NCBI RefSeq assembly: GCF_016892765.1
Contig: NZ_JAFEMD010000007.1
Location: forward strand, 62,001 to 126,000
Direction of reading: 5' to 3'
DNA from: Microvirga arvi
Lineage (GTDB): Bacteria; Pseudomonadota; Alphaproteobacteria; Rhizobiales; Beijerinckiaceae
Length of the DNA: 64,000 bases
A program made the position numbers and the translations under genes. This document shows, piece after piece, positions 1 through 8,265 of this stretch. The first letter of the stretch is position 1. Each line of letters opens with the position of its first letter. Below the pieces are notes generated by a model that was not told the DNA's origin, did no database searches, and saw only the letters and a program-made list of their open reading frames with translations.

Positions 1-13
1 TCGTCCAGGATGA
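1..13 (+). CDS. 3' end of an upstream gene (possibly ftsX)
   Basis: Only the last codons are inside the window, reading Arg-Pro-Gly-stop with TGA at 11-13. The stop shares four bases (ATGA) with the start of the next gene. In Hyphomicrobiales the YdcF-plsC pair commonly follows ftsE-ftsX, so ftsX is a reasonable guess. The identity cannot be read from three residues. Confidence 0.35.
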
Positions 14-789
14 CCTCGCAAACGCAGAGCTGGGGTGCGCCGAGCGCCATGGACCACACGGAAGCCGTCGGCTGGGGCTGGACGATGCAGGAATCGCCTG
101 AAGTCTCCGCGCGGCGGTCATGGACGAGACGCGTGCTCGGCCTCGGCTTCTGGACCGTGACCCTCGCGGCAATCGTCGGGTTCCTGGGCTTCCTGGGCTT
201 CGTCTACAGCCTCGACCGTTTCGAGCAGCCCCCGGAGACCCGTGCCGACGGGATCGTCGCCATGACAGGCGGCGCCCAGCGCATCGGCGATGCCATCGAC
301 CTTCTGGCTAAGGGCTATGCCAAGCGACTCCTGATCTCGGGGGTCAACGAGAACACCAGTCGGGACCAGATCGCCAAGCTCAATCCCGGTCAGCGGCGCC
401 TGTTCGATTGCTGCGTGGACCTCGACTACCGAGCCCGCAACACCATCGGCAATGCCATCGAGACTCGGCGCTGGGCCGAGCAGAACAATTTCGACGCCAT
501 CATCGTGGTGACCTCGAACTACCACATGCCCCGCACCCTGGTGGAGCTCGAGCACGCCCTGCCGAACCTCCAGAAGATCCCCTACCCGGTTGCGGCGACC
601 ATCGATCCGCACGACTGGTGGCATAAGCCGTCCGTGGCGCGGGTGGTCTTCACCGAATACCTGAAATTCCTGGCGGTCTGGGTGCGCACCCGCTTCGAGG
701 GCGACCCGGAGCGCTCCTCGGTGGCCCACCTCATCAGCGGCGGGTCTCCCGTCAAGAAGCAGCTGATCGCCGAGCCCATCTGGCGTTAG
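10..789 (+). CDS. YdcF/SanA-like DUF218 membrane protein
   Basis: 259 residues. One membrane segment lies near residues 40-66 (LGFWTVTLAAIVGFLGFLGF), followed by a DUF218 domain with GIVAMTGG, the segment around VNENTS, and the VVTSNYHMPR motif typical of the YdcF/ElyC/SanA family. Members are inner-membrane proteins with the domain outside the cytoplasm and are linked to envelope or peptidoglycan-precursor homeostasis; the biochemical role is not settled. The ATG at 10 overlaps the preceding stop as ATGA, which favours this start over the in-frame ATGs at 49 and 85. The next gene is plsC, a pairing common in this order. Confidence 0.8.
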   Translation: MTSQTQSWGAPSAMDHTEAVGWGWTMQESPEVSARRSWTRRVLGLGFWTVTLAAIVGFLGFLGFVYSLDRFEQPPETRADGIVAMTGGAQRIGDAIDLLAKGYAKRLLISGVNENTSRDQIAKLNPGQRRLFDCCVDLDYRARNTIGNAIETRRWAEQNNFDAIIVVTSNYHMPRTLVELEHALPNLQKIPYPVAATIDPHDWWHKPSVARVVFTEYLKFLAVWVRTRFEGDPERSSVAHLISGGSPVKKQLIAEPIWR

Positions 790-817
790 GGAAGCGCGAG
801 ACAACCCTTCCGCCGTC

Positions 818-904
818 GCATCGTCCGGTGCGGACCCGGAGGGCCACGCCAGTGACCCGAAGGGCCGCGTCAGCGAAAACCGGGTCCCCTTTTCCACACG
901 ATGC
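818..904. repeat. dispersed palindromic repeat, type B
   Basis: The element is bounded by GCATCG and CGATGC and contains the string GGGCCGCGTCAGCGAAAA. A close relative lies at 50648-50714. It fills the YdcF-plsC gap and is typical of REP-like elements in this group. Confidence 0.6.
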
Positions 905-960
905 GATATGGTGAGCGCGACCGCGGAGCCTCTTGCTCCGCTTTTCGTTTTCAAGAATCC

Positions 961-1728
961 ATGCTGATCCTCCGCTCCCTGCTCTTCAACGTCGCCTTCT
1001 ACGCCAACCTGATCCTCTGGCTGATCCTGCTGATTCCGGGCCTCCTGGTGCCGCGCCGGGTCTTCATGGAGATGGTCAAGCTCTGGGGCCGCACCTCGAT
1101 CTGGCTTCTGCGCGTCATTGCCGGCGTCAAGGTCGAGATCACCGGCCGGGAGAAGATCCCGCCGGGCGGGGCGCTGGTAGCGGCCAAGCACCAGTCGTTC
1201 CTCGAAACCTTCGCCATCGTGACGATCCTGGAGGATCCGACCTACATCCTGAAGCGGGAGCTGATGTGGATCCCGGTTTTCGGCTGGCATCTGGCGAAGG
1301 CCCGCTGTGTGCCGGTGAACCGCAAGGCCGGCTCGCTCGCCCTGGTGCAGATGACCCAGCGCGCGAAGGAGGAAGCCCAGCACGGGCGCCAGATCATCAT
1401 CTTTCCCGAGGGAACCCGCCGCCCGCCGGGCGCTCCGCCGGCCTACAAGTACGGGGTGGCGCATCTCTATCAGAATCTCGGCTTTCCCTGCATTCCGATC
1501 GCCCTGAATGCCGGGCTCTACTGGCCCCGCCGCCAGTTCATCCGCCGCCCCGGCACGGTGCGGATCGAAGTGCTCGACCCCATCCCGCCAGGCCTGTCGC
1601 GCGACGAATTCTTCCAGCGGGTGCAGATCGAGATCGAGACGGCTTCCACCCGGCTTTACGAGCAGGGCCGGCAGGAACTCGGTCTGGGTTCCGCAACGGC
1701 TTCGGAGACCTCGTTGTCGAAGGCGTGA
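961..1728 (+). CDS. plsC: 1-acyl-sn-glycerol-3-phosphate acyltransferase
   Basis: 255 residues from the ATG at 961. It is predicted to acylate lysophosphatidic acid to phosphatidic acid at the inner membrane, the second acyl step of phospholipid synthesis. An N-terminal hydrophobic stretch (residues about 5-28) precedes the acyltransferase core. The first block reads KHQSFLE, where Glu replaces the usual Asp of HX4D; the second is the FPEGTR motif. The in-frame start at 901 lies inside a palindromic repeat and adds a non-homologous leader, so 961 is preferred. It lies downstream of the YdcF-like gene on the same strand. Confidence 0.88.
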   Translation: MLILRSLLFNVAFYANLILWLILLIPGLLVPRRVFMEMVKLWGRTSIWLLRVIAGVKVEITGREKIPPGGALVAAKHQSFLETFAIVTILEDPTYILKRELMWIPVFGWHLAKARCVPVNRKAGSLALVQMTQRAKEEAQHGRQIIIFPEGTRRPPGAPPAYKYGVAHLYQNLGFPCIPIALNAGLYWPRRQFIRRPGTVRIEVLDPIPPGLSRDEFFQRVQIEIETASTRLYEQGRQELGLGSATASETSLSKA

Positions 1729-1731
1729 TCA

Positions 1732-1823
1732 CGTCATCATGGCCGGGCTTGTCCCGGCCATCCATGTCTTGGAACTGCAGCATCGCAAGGACGTGGATCC
1801 CCGGAACGAGCCCGGGGATGACG
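1732..1823. repeat. dispersed imperfect palindrome (CGTCAT...ATGACG type)
   Basis: The stretch begins with CGTCATCATGGCCGGGC and ends with CCCGGGGATGACG. Short reading frames across it give the MAGLVPAIH-type peptides commonly mis-annotated in Rhizobiales. A second copy is at 7522-7610. It sits in the non-coding gap after plsC and may act as a bidirectional hairpin. Confidence 0.65.
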
Positions 1824-1930
1824 AAGGGGACTTCATCAACGGTGCTCCTAGAAAATCCCTCAAACCCAAGTCCAGCCAAGCTTTTCGCAACCTTGACGAC
1901 TCACCTCGCCGCTCTTACATATAAGAACAT

Positions 1931-2365
1931 ATGGCGAACAAACGAACCATATCCTGGAATGCGGCCATGCGGGATCTCCGCAACGACCGGATGCGGAGGG
2001 CTGGCGTGCGCGAGGAACGGCTACGGGCGACCGCAGGGCTTCGCTCCTCTTCCACCTTAAGTTCCTGGCGCGGCCGTTCGGGCCGCCGCTACATCGTCGG
2101 CGTGCATCCTCTCAACGAAGCGGAACTGCTCGACGTCACGGACGCCGTGATCCTCGCCGTGCGGCGGGATCGGGACGGGACCGGCACGGTGATCGACGCC
2201 GCCATGGCCGCCTCCGAGCCGGCCGAGCACACCCGGATGCGCTGGCTTGCCAAGGTTCAAGAGCTGGGCGCCACCGAGCTGCATATCCATAGGCTTGCAG
2301 CGACGGACGAGGATCGCCGCGCGATCTTCGAGGATCTGCGCGAGGACGAGACTCAGGCCTCCTGA
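1931..2365 (+). CDS. conserved hypothetical protein
   Basis: 144 residues, soluble. The N-terminal 50 residues are basic and low in complexity (many Arg and Ser). A more ordered part follows from about residue 53 (GRRYIVGVHPL), then a segment on Val, Ile and Ala with DAVILAVRRD and GTGTVIDAAM, and an acidic C-terminus. No motif identifies a function. The 3' end overlaps the convergent chaC-like gene by 13 bp. Coding character is supported by the well-formed central region rather than by a recognised family. Confidence 0.5.
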   Translation: MANKRTISWNAAMRDLRNDRMRRAGVREERLRATAGLRSSSTLSSWRGRSGRRYIVGVHPLNEAELLDVTDAVILAVRRDRDGTGTVIDAAMAASEPAEHTRMRWLAKVQELGATELHIHRLAATDEDRRAIFEDLREDETQAS

Positions 2366-2889
2366 TCAAGCGCATCCACGATCTTGTGCAGCAGCGGATC
2401 GACCACGCTCATGCCGATGAGATGGTCGTAGGTGTTGCGCACATAATCCGGATTACGCCCCGAAATCCCGTTGCCCTGCCGTACGTGCTTCAGGACATCG
2501 TCGAAGGAAAGACGGCCCGCATATTGCCTATGATAACGGTCGACCACGTAAGCCAGGGCGCGAACCCGCCGGGCGTCGGCCAGCCGGACCGGCAGGCGGC
2601 GCTCCAGATAGACCGCCGTGACCTGCTCGCGCTCGCGCAAATATTGGATCGTGGCCTCCGCCTCCTCCGGCGCGACCCGAAACGCCACGCCATGGCAGCG
2701 CCCGCCGCGGTCGAGACCGAGCACCAGCCCAGGATCCTCGGGCGTTCCGCGATGGACATGTGAGAAGACGCAGAGCGAGCGGTGATAGCCGTAGAGATGG
2801 GCATGCATGCGCTCAACATAGGGAAAGCCCGGCCGCCACATGAGCGAGCCGTAGCCGAACACCCATAAATCCTCCGTGAGGTCCTTCAT
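2353..2889 (-). CDS. gamma-glutamylcyclotransferase, ChaC family
   Basis: 178 residues from the ATG at 2889. ChaC enzymes cleave glutathione (or other gamma-glutamyl compounds) to 5-oxoproline and Cys-Gly in the cytosol. The diagnostic FGYGSLMW block sits at about residues 9-16, followed by the HRGTPEDPGLVLGL region and the catalytic-glutamate neighbourhood around REREQ. Length fits the family. A longer in-frame start at 3021 would translate through a palindromic repeat (2927-2973) and is rejected. It is divergent from the DUF2125 gene and convergent with the hypothetical at 1931. Confidence 0.85.
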   Translation of the reverse strand: MKDLTEDLWVFGYGSLMWRPGFPYVERMHAHLYGYHRSLCVFSHVHRGTPEDPGLVLGLDRGGRCHGVAFRVAPEEAEATIQYLREREQVTAVYLERRLPVRLADARRVRALAYVVDRYHRQYAGRLSFDDVLKHVRQGNGISGRNPDYVRNTYDHLIGMSVVDPLLHKIVDALDQEA

Positions 2890-2926
2890 GTCACCGCGCC
2901 CGAACCTTGCCTGCACCGGGCCTATA

Positions 2927-2973
2927 GCATCGAACCTGAAGGTGGAAACCACTTTTGGGACTGAATTCGATGC
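2927..2973. repeat. dispersed palindromic repeat, type A
   Basis: The element starts GCATCGAA and ends TTCGATGC around an AGGTGGAAACCACTTTTGGG core. Related copies are at 44770-44815 and 50732-50776. It lies in the divergent gap between the chaC-like and DUF2125 genes. Confidence 0.7.
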
Positions 2974-3077
2974 TTTGTCTTTTTCATGAGCGCAGCGTTC
3001 TCGCGGAAAAGTGGGCTCCACTTTTTCTCACGAGGCGCTAAGCAGCTACCACGCACCAGCGGAACAGGAGATCGCGC

Positions 3078-4130
3078 ATGGACCAGGCCGCCCCGACGGG
3101 GAACGTTCGCCGCAGCCGTTTCTGGCTCTACACGCCCTTCGTTCTGCTGCTTCTCGTGGCCATCGCCTGGAGCATCGCCTGGTTCGTGATCCGCAACCGC
3201 ACGGCGGAGGCCCTCGACGGCTGGATCGCCGCCGAGGCGAGAGCCGGGCGGGAATGGACCTGCGCAGACCGCACCGTCGCCGGTTATCCCTTCCGCATCG
3301 AGGTGATCTGCAACGCCCTCGACCTGAAGCGCGGCGCGGTGACCGCCTCCTTCGGACGCACCGAGGCCGTGGCGCAGGTCTATCAGCCGCGCCGCATCAT
3401 CACCGAGGTGGCCGGTCCCTTGAAGGTGACGGACGGAACCGTGACGGTGCAGGGCAGCTGGGATCTGCTGCAGGCGAGCCTCAACACTTCGGCGAGGGGA
3501 TTGCAGCGGCTGTCGCTCGCCGCCAATGCGCCTAGGGTGACGGTTACCGGCCTGCCGGCCGGCGAGGTCTCCGGCTCCGGAAAGCATTTGGAGCTTCATG
3601 TGAGGCCCAACCCCTCACGGGCCGCCGAGCAGGCCGGCGACGTGGCGGCCTCGGTGACCGAGGCCCGCATCCCTCTTCTCGATGCGCTCATCGGCGGCGC
3701 GGAGCCGACGAACCTGAACGCGGACATCACGGTCACGCAGGCCGACGGCTTCAAGGGCGGCACCATCGCGGAGGAGCTGGAGCTCTGGCGCAAGGCGGGC
3801 GGCACGCTCGACGTGCTGATGCTGTCAGCCACCAAGGGCTCGCGCCAGATCGAGACCAAGGGCGAGCTGCGCCTCGACGAGCAGCACCGGCCTGCCGGGC
3901 AGATCAGCGTAGCCGCCGCAGGCCTCGACGCATTGCTCGGCAACCTGACCGGCGGCCGTGTCGGCGGCAACCTTTTGGGGATGCTGCTCGGGCAGGGCCC
4001 GCGCGCCAGCGCGGCTCAGCCGAACGCCAAGCCGCAGCTCGCCTCCCTGCCGCCTCTGCGGCTCGAGAACGGCCTTGTGGCGATGGGTCCCTTCGTGATC
4101 CCCAATGTGAGACTGCAGCCGCTTTATTGA
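3078..4130 (+). CDS. DUF2125 domain-containing protein
   Basis: 350 residues with one N-terminal membrane segment (about 15-40, YTPFVLLLLVAIAWSIAWFV) and a long extracytoplasmic region. The conserved opening (WTCADRTVAGYPFRIEV, with CNALDLKRG after it) marks DUF2125, a family largely confined to Alphaproteobacteria with no established function; the beta-rich, AsmA-like repetitive make-up suggests an envelope role. It stands alone between repeat elements. The start is the ATG at the head of the hydrophilic-basic leader before the membrane segment. Confidence 0.8.
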   Translation: MDQAAPTGNVRRSRFWLYTPFVLLLLVAIAWSIAWFVIRNRTAEALDGWIAAEARAGREWTCADRTVAGYPFRIEVICNALDLKRGAVTASFGRTEAVAQVYQPRRIITEVAGPLKVTDGTVTVQGSWDLLQASLNTSARGLQRLSLAANAPRVTVTGLPAGEVSGSGKHLELHVRPNPSRAAEQAGDVAASVTEARIPLLDALIGGAEPTNLNADITVTQADGFKGGTIAEELELWRKAGGTLDVLMLSATKGSRQIETKGELRLDEQHRPAGQISVAAAGLDALLGNLTGGRVGGNLLGMLLGQGPRASAAQPNAKPQLASLPPLRLENGLVAMGPFVIPNVRLQPLY

Positions 4131-4136
4131 TGACGA

Positions 4137-4440
4137 GCGTTTTTCCCTCCCCCTTGCAGGGAGGGACTGAGGGTGGGGGTCGCAAAGTCTGAACTCGTCG
4201 CTCATCCAGAAGGCGTGAGAGACATACAGCTTCACCTCTCCCCGGTGGGGAGAGGTCGAGCGTAGCGAGGGTGAGGGGGAGAGCGCTTTCCGGAGAGGAC
4301 TGTAACCCCTCACCCGCCGCGCTGACGCGCGTCGACCTCTCCCTCAAGGACAGGTGAAGCGGCGTCTCGCTGTTCCACGCCTCACCCGGTCGTTCCACCC
4401 CCACCCCTGCCCCTCCCCGCAAGGGGGAGGGAAGAGGTTC
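4137..4440. repeat. long composite inverted-repeat element
   Basis: About 300 bp without a gene, filling the DUF2125-tyrC gap. It opens with TTCCCTCCCCCTTGCAGGGAGGG, carries two inner arms (CCTCTCCCC...GGGGAGAGG and CCCCTCACCC...), and closes with CCCCTCCCCGCAAGGGGGAGGG. The outer and inner arms can pair. A nearly identical element occupies 10080-10376, and partial relatives are at 7962-8099 and 14720-14744. Confidence 0.75.
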
Positions 4441-4446
4441 TGCCAA

Positions 4447-5397
4447 CTACGCCTTGTCCTCGCGTCTTCGACCGAAATCCGGCTCCGGCGTTTCCTGGCC
4501 CGACGAGATGATACCGCGGCGGATGGCGCGGGTGCGGGTGAAGAGATCGAAGAGCTTGTCGCCCTCGCCCCAGCGGATGGCGCGCGCGAGCAAGGCGATG
4601 TCTTCGTTGAGGCGCCCCAGCATCTCCAGCACGGCCTCGCGGTTGTGCAGGAAGACGTCGCGCCACATGGTCGGATCGGACGCCGCGATGCGGGTGAAAT
4701 CGCGAAAGCCGCCAGCGGAGAACTTGATCACCTCGCCTTGCGTGACGGTCTCGAGATCCGCCGCCGTGCCGACGATGTTGTAGGCGATCAGATGCGGCAC
4801 GTGGCTGGTGATGGCGAGCACGAGGTCGTGGTGCTGTGCACTCATGACCTCCACGTTGGAGCCCATCGCTTCCCAGAAGGCGCGCACACGCTCGATCGCC
4901 GCCTCGTCCGTGCCCTCGGGCGGGGTGAGGATGCTCCAGCGGTTATGGAACAGCGTCGAGAAGCCTGCATCGGGGCCGGAGTGCTCCGTGCCCGCCACGG
5001 GATGGGCCGGCACGAAATGCACGCCGTCGGGCAGATGCGGCTGCACCTGAGCGATCACGGAGGCCTTCACCGAGCCTACGTCCGACACGATGCAGCCGGG
5101 CTTCAATCCTGACCGCATCGCTTCTGCGACCTTGCCGCAGACCCCGACCGGCACGCAGAGGATCACGAGATTCGCATCCCGCACGCCCGCCGCCGCATCG
5201 GTGGTGGCCTCATTGGCAATCCCGAGTTCCCGCACCCGCGCCGTCACCGCCTCGCTCGCATCGACCGCCACGATGGTGCGCGCGAGATTGAGATGCCGGC
5301 TAGCGCGGGCGATCGAGGAGCCGATCAGCCCGAGGCCGATGAGGGTGACACGATCAAAGAGCGGCGTTTCACGCGGGGGGCCGAGACGTTCAGGCAT
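4447..5397 (-). CDS. tyrC: prephenate/arogenate dehydrogenase
   Basis: 316 residues. Oxidatively decarboxylates prephenate (or arogenate) with NAD(P)+ on the tyrosine branch. The Rossmann fingerprint [12 protein letters not shown] is at about residues 22-33; [14 protein letters not shown] is the substrate-site block and the helical dimerisation domain follows. The C-terminal tail (REDKA) is charged. The start overlaps the end of hisC by 8 bp, so the two are co-transcribed and probably translationally coupled. The pairing of hisC with a cyclohexadienyl dehydrogenase is common because HisC-type aminotransferases also act in aromatic amino acid synthesis. Confidence 0.88.
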   Translation of the reverse strand: MPERLGPPRETPLFDRVTLIGLGLIGSSIARASRHLNLARTIVAVDASEAVTARVRELGIANEATTDAAAGVRDANLVILCVPVGVCGKVAEAMRSGLKPGCIVSDVGSVKASVIAQVQPHLPDGVHFVPAHPVAGTEHSGPDAGFSTLFHNRWSILTPPEGTDEAAIERVRAFWEAMGSNVEVMSAQHHDLVLAITSHVPHLIAYNIVGTAADLETVTQGEVIKFSAGGFRDFTRIAASDPTMWRDVFLHNREAVLEMLGRLNEDIALLARAIRWGEGDKLFDLFTRTRAIRRGIISSGQETPEPDFGRRREDKA

Positions 5398-6496
5398 TCT
5401 TAGCCCCCATAAAGTCGCGCAGAGCCGCGACGACGAGGCCGTTCGCCTCCTCGTCGCCCACGGTCAGGCGCAAGGCATCGGGCAGGCCGTAGGCCTCGAC
5501 CTGGCGCAGGATGAGCCCGCGCCCGGTGAGGAACGCATCGGCGTCCTTCGCCGTTCGGCCCGCTTCGTTCGGAAAATGAATGAGAAGAAAATTGGCGACG
5601 CTCGGCGTGACCTTGAGGCCGAGAACCTCGATCTCGCGGGTGAGCCACCTGAGCCATTTCTCGTTGTGCTCGACGGCCCTTGCGATATGCGTCTCGTCCT
5701 GGATCGCCGCGATGCCGGCAGCGATAGCCGGGCCGCTGACGTTGAACGGCCCGCGGATGCGGTTGACCGCGTCCACAATGTGAGCGGGAGCCACCATCCA
5801 GCCGAGGCGTAAGGCGGCCAGCCCATAGATCTTCGAGAAGGTGCGGGTCATCACCACGTTCTCCGACGTGGCGACGAGCTCGAGGCCGGCCTCGTAGTCG
5901 TTGCGGCGCACGTATTCCGCATAAGCCGCGTCGAGCACCAGCACCACCTGGGGCGGCAGGCCTGCATGCAGGCGCTTCACCTCGTCGAAGGGGATGTAGG
6001 TGCCGGTCGGATTGTTGGGATTGGCGAGAAAGACGATCCTGGTCCTGTCCGTCACCCGCGCCAGGATCGCATCCACGTCGGCGCGCAGATCCTTCTCCGG
6101 CGCCACGACCGGCGTGCCGCCCGCGGCCTGGATCGCGACGCGATAGATCAGGAAGCCGTGCTCGGTGAAGATGCCCTCGTCGCCCGGCCCCACATAGGCG
6201 CTCGTGACGAGCGACAGGAGTTCGTCCGAGCCCGCGCCGCAGATGATGCGGCTCGGATCGAGCCCGTAGCGGGCCGCGACCGCCTCGCGCAGCTTCGTCG
6301 CCGCTCCGTCCGGGTACAGCTCGAGATGGTCGAAGGTCCGGATCGCTGCAAGCGCCTTCGGCGAGGGGCCGAGCGGCGTCTCGTTGGAGGAGAGCTTATG
6401 GACCTTGGCAACCCCTGCGGCCTTGCTCTTGCCGGGCACATAGGCCTCGATCTGCATCACGCCGGGACGGGGTTGGGGACGAGCGGACATCATCAA
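5390..6496 (-). CDS. hisC: histidinol-phosphate aminotransferase
   Basis: 368 residues, the normal HisC length. A PLP fold-type I enzyme: [12 protein letters not shown] near the N-terminus, NPNNPTGTY in the middle, then [17 protein letters not shown] with the PLP-binding lysine and GPFNVSG near the arginine-binding region. Family role: transamination of imidazole-acetol phosphate; in operons with tyrosine genes it may also transaminate aromatic keto acids. It is the middle gene of a minus-strand set (6545-7396, this gene, 4447-5397). A 48-bp gap separates it from the upstream chorismate mutase gene. Confidence 0.9.
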   Translation of the reverse strand: MMMSARPQPRPGVMQIEAYVPGKSKAAGVAKVHKLSSNETPLGPSPKALAAIRTFDHLELYPDGAATKLREAVAARYGLDPSRIICGAGSDELLSLVTSAYVGPGDEGIFTEHGFLIYRVAIQAAGGTPVVAPEKDLRADVDAILARVTDRTRIVFLANPNNPTGTYIPFDEVKRLHAGLPPQVVLVLDAAYAEYVRRNDYEAGLELVATSENVVMTRTFSKIYGLAALRLGWMVAPAHIVDAVNRIRGPFNVSGPAIAAGIAAIQDETHIARAVEHNEKWLRWLTREIEVLGLKVTPSVANFLLIHFPNEAGRTAKDADAFLTGRGLILRQVEAYGLPDALRLTVGDEEANGLVVAALRDFMGAKNA

Positions 6497-6544
6497 TTCC
6501 TAAACAGTGAATTCGCTGGGACAGGCTCTAGCGCAGCTTCAGGT

Positions 6545-7396
6545 TCATTTCACGTGGAAACGTTCGGCATGGCTGCCGACCTCGGCGAGCTGGGCGAGGC
6601 TCGCGCCCGCCTTCGTCAAGGTTTCATGCAGCTGCGACGGCTCGACCTGACCCGGCACGGCGATGAGCTCCGACAGGCCATGGGCGTCGGCAGCGCTCGC
6701 CACCACCTCGCCGCCGAGGCGGATCAGGGCTTCGTTGGCGCCCCGGTGCCAGCGCTCGAACTGGGCGGCATAGAGCACCACGTCGCGCACCGCCGCATCC
6801 ACCAGCGGCTTCGAGATGACGAAGACCGGAGTGCCGGCCGGATGATCCGGCCGCTCGATGAAGGGCAGGCGCGCGATGACCTTCGGACGGTCCCGATCGG
6901 CCAGCGTGCGCCACCAGGCGCCGCTGGTGGCGCCCTGGTCGAGGCGGAAGATGCCGAGATCGCCGCCGGAGGAGGCCACCGCCTCGATCACCGCCGCGGC
7001 GCTCGGATGCATGACGTAAGGCACCGTGAAGCCGAAATGGAACCGGGCCGAGTCGCGCATGGGAGCATCGCCGCCGGAGATGTCCGCATGGACCGAGTAG
7101 TTGGACTGCACATAGGTGAAGGTGCCGATGATCACCCGCCAGATGCCCTCCACCGTGTCGAGGGGCAGCAGACCCTCGTGGCGCTCGGCGAGCGCTTTCA
7201 TCATCGAGGCCTCGCGGCCCGGGCGGAAGGCCGAAGCGAGACCCGTCTTCGAGGCCTTCTTGGAGGCGATCAGCCGGTCGATGATGGTGCCGCGCTCCAT
7301 GAGCAGCCGGTGCATCGCCTCGTCGATGCGGTCGATCTCCTGGCGGAGTTCGGCAAGGGCGGGCGCGGCCTTCTCGGCAGGCTTCTTGGCGGACAT
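6545..7396 (-). CDS. chorismate mutase with C-terminal PheA-like extension
   Basis: 283 residues. Residues about 14-95 form an AroQ-type chorismate mutase helical bundle: LRQEIDRIDEAMHRLL, then ERGTIIDRL, SKKASK and FRPGREA, placing the conserved Arg, Lys and Arg-Glu residues as in the E. coli P-protein. This converts chorismate to prephenate. The remaining 185 residues resemble a periplasmic-binding/prephenate dehydratase fold but lack the Thr-Arg-Phe signature of active dehydratase (PVFVISKP stands at the equivalent place) and have no clear ACT domain. It probably opens the hisC-tyrC operon. Confidence 0.75.
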   Translation of the reverse strand: MSAKKPAEKAAPALAELRQEIDRIDEAMHRLLMERGTIIDRLIASKKASKTGLASAFRPGREASMMKALAERHEGLLPLDTVEGIWRVIIGTFTYVQSNYSVHADISGGDAPMRDSARFHFGFTVPYVMHPSAAAVIEAVASSGGDLGIFRLDQGATSGAWWRTLADRDRPKVIARLPFIERPDHPAGTPVFVISKPLVDAAVRDVVLYAAQFERWHRGANEALIRLGGEVVASAADAHGLSELIAVPGQVEPSQLHETLTKAGASLAQLAEVGSHAERFHVK

Positions 7397-7521
7397 GGGC
7401 GGGTTCCTCAGGGTCGCGTCCTTCTTTGGCGTTTTTGGCCCGGCTTGTCATCATCGATTGCCTGATGGGATTTGGGGCAGACATAGACGGGAAGTGACGC
7501 CACCTCTCCTGACGCACTCCC

Positions 7522-7610
7522 CGTCATCCCCGGCCTTGTGCCGGAGATCCACGTCTTTTGCAGCGTGTGGTTCGAAGACGTGGATGGCCGGATCAAGTCC
7601 AGCCATGACG
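7522..7610. repeat. dispersed imperfect palindrome (second copy)
   Basis: It begins CGTCATCCCCGGCCTTGTG and ends in CCATGACG, matching the design of 1732-1823. Internal GACGTGGAT/ATCCACGTC arms pair with each other. It is part of an 870-bp gene-free interval. Confidence 0.65.
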
Positions 7611-7635
7611 GATGCGGATGTTCGAGTGTGTCTGT

Positions 7636-7901
7636 GTCAAAACTCCAGCGCCTTGGGGCCCGCAGCCTAAGCTGCGAGCCTTTACGGTGAGATCGAGGGT
7701 GGCGCGTCGGGCAGCCCGGCTCGATGATGTGTGGTGAAAGGGAAGAGCCGAACTGCTCGTCACGCGCGGTTTGTTTCAGCGGACCTGGATCGAAGCCAGG
7801 ATCGGCCACCCGCGATCACAGGTGTGCGAGACCTGCGGCGGGACCGCTCTCCGCCCCACTCTTGCGACGCCTCGCGAGCGCGCCCCTCGAGGGCGGGGAT
7901 A
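7636..7901 (-). ncRNA. candidate structured transcript without an ORF
   Basis: This is the stretch immediately downstream of the promoter at 7908-7936, read leftward. It is GC-rich and has local inverted repeats, including a CCTGG/CCAGG 7-nt-loop hairpin and a 9-bp hairpin (GCTCGCAGC/GCTGCGGGC) near 7660-7685. No convincing reading frame was found. It does not match what I can recall of 6S, SRP, RNase P or tmRNA consensus sequences. It could equally be a long 5' leader for the chorismate mutase gene about 250 bp further on. Confidence 0.3.
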
Positions 7902-7907
7902 GGGAAT

Positions 7908-7951
7908 GATATAGCCGAGCTTAGGAACCTTGTCAAGAACAAAGTGAGAAC
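7908..7951 (-). promoter_or_regulatory. sigma-70 type promoter overlapped by LexA-like SOS box
   Basis: On the minus strand TTGACA (7936-7931) is followed after exactly 17 bp by TATATC (7913-7908). Directly upstream is GTTC-N7-GTTC (7951-7937), a perfect match to the alphaproteobacterial LexA box (equivalently GAAC-N7-GAAC on the plus strand). The position abutting the -35 element suits repression. No coding region begins within about 500 bp downstream. Confidence 0.55.
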
Positions 7952-7961
7952 ATGCGCAACC

Positions 7962-8099
7962 GGCCCTCTCCCCCCTGCGGGAGAGGGTGGCCCTCGCGTC
8001 AGCGAGGGTCGGGAGAGGGGCGGTGCTCAGTCCCTACTCCCCCTCTCCCGGCTCACTTTCGTTCGCCACCCTCCCCCGCACAGGGGGGAGGGGAAGGCC
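7962..8099. repeat. composite inverted repeat (partial relative of 4137-4440)
   Basis: Arms CCCTCTCCCCCCTGCGGGAGAGGG and CACCCTCCCCCGCACAGGGGGGAGGGG flank a centre with CCCTCGCGTCAGCGAGGG. It is of the same style as the long elements at 4137 and 10080. It lies between the SOS-type promoter and the metX leader. Confidence 0.6.
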
Positions 8100-8180
8100 G
8101 CGCCCGATCCTAAGGAGCAGAGGGAGTCGTGCTGAGGCAAAGACGGGGCCCCCGAAGCAAGCACGGGGATGGCATGCCTG

Positions 8181-8262
8181 CATCATGAAGCAGCGTGATG
8201 TTCGTTGACGCGGCCGCCGCCCCGCAGTACCGGTTGTTCGAAAGAACGAACATTTCCGCTGA
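8181..8262 (+). promoter_or_regulatory. structured metX leader, possible SAM-II-like riboswitch
   Basis: A short hairpin (GCGT...ACGC) carries ATGTTCGTT (8198-8206) in its loop, and this is perfectly complementary to AACGAACAT at 8245-8253, giving a possible pseudoknot. The same AACGAAC can instead form a GAAA-tetraloop hairpin at 8234-8250. The leader ends in CCGCTGAAA just before the metX start. SAM-II riboswitches, which are pseudoknots, precede metX/metA in Alphaproteobacteria, and GTGAT...GCTGAAA is reminiscent of their GTGATTT...GCTAAA consensus, but the match is imperfect. Confidence 0.35.
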
Positions 8263-8265
8263 AAT

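Noticed and set aside
118-1464. A 448-codon open frame on the minus strand across the YdcF and plsC genes
   Set aside because: Low-complexity His/Arg/Gly-rich shadow of two well-supported plus-strand genes and a repeat; no domain.
1538-1879. Short minus-strand frame with MAGLGFEGF and IPGLVPGIHVL-type peptides
   Set aside because: Arises from the palindromic repeat at 1732-1823, a known source of false ORFs.
7636-7901. tmRNA, 6S or RNase P RNA in the metX-chorismate mutase gap
   Set aside because: No tag frame, no CCA-ended tRNA-like domain and no recalled conserved core; kept only as an unnamed candidate transcript.
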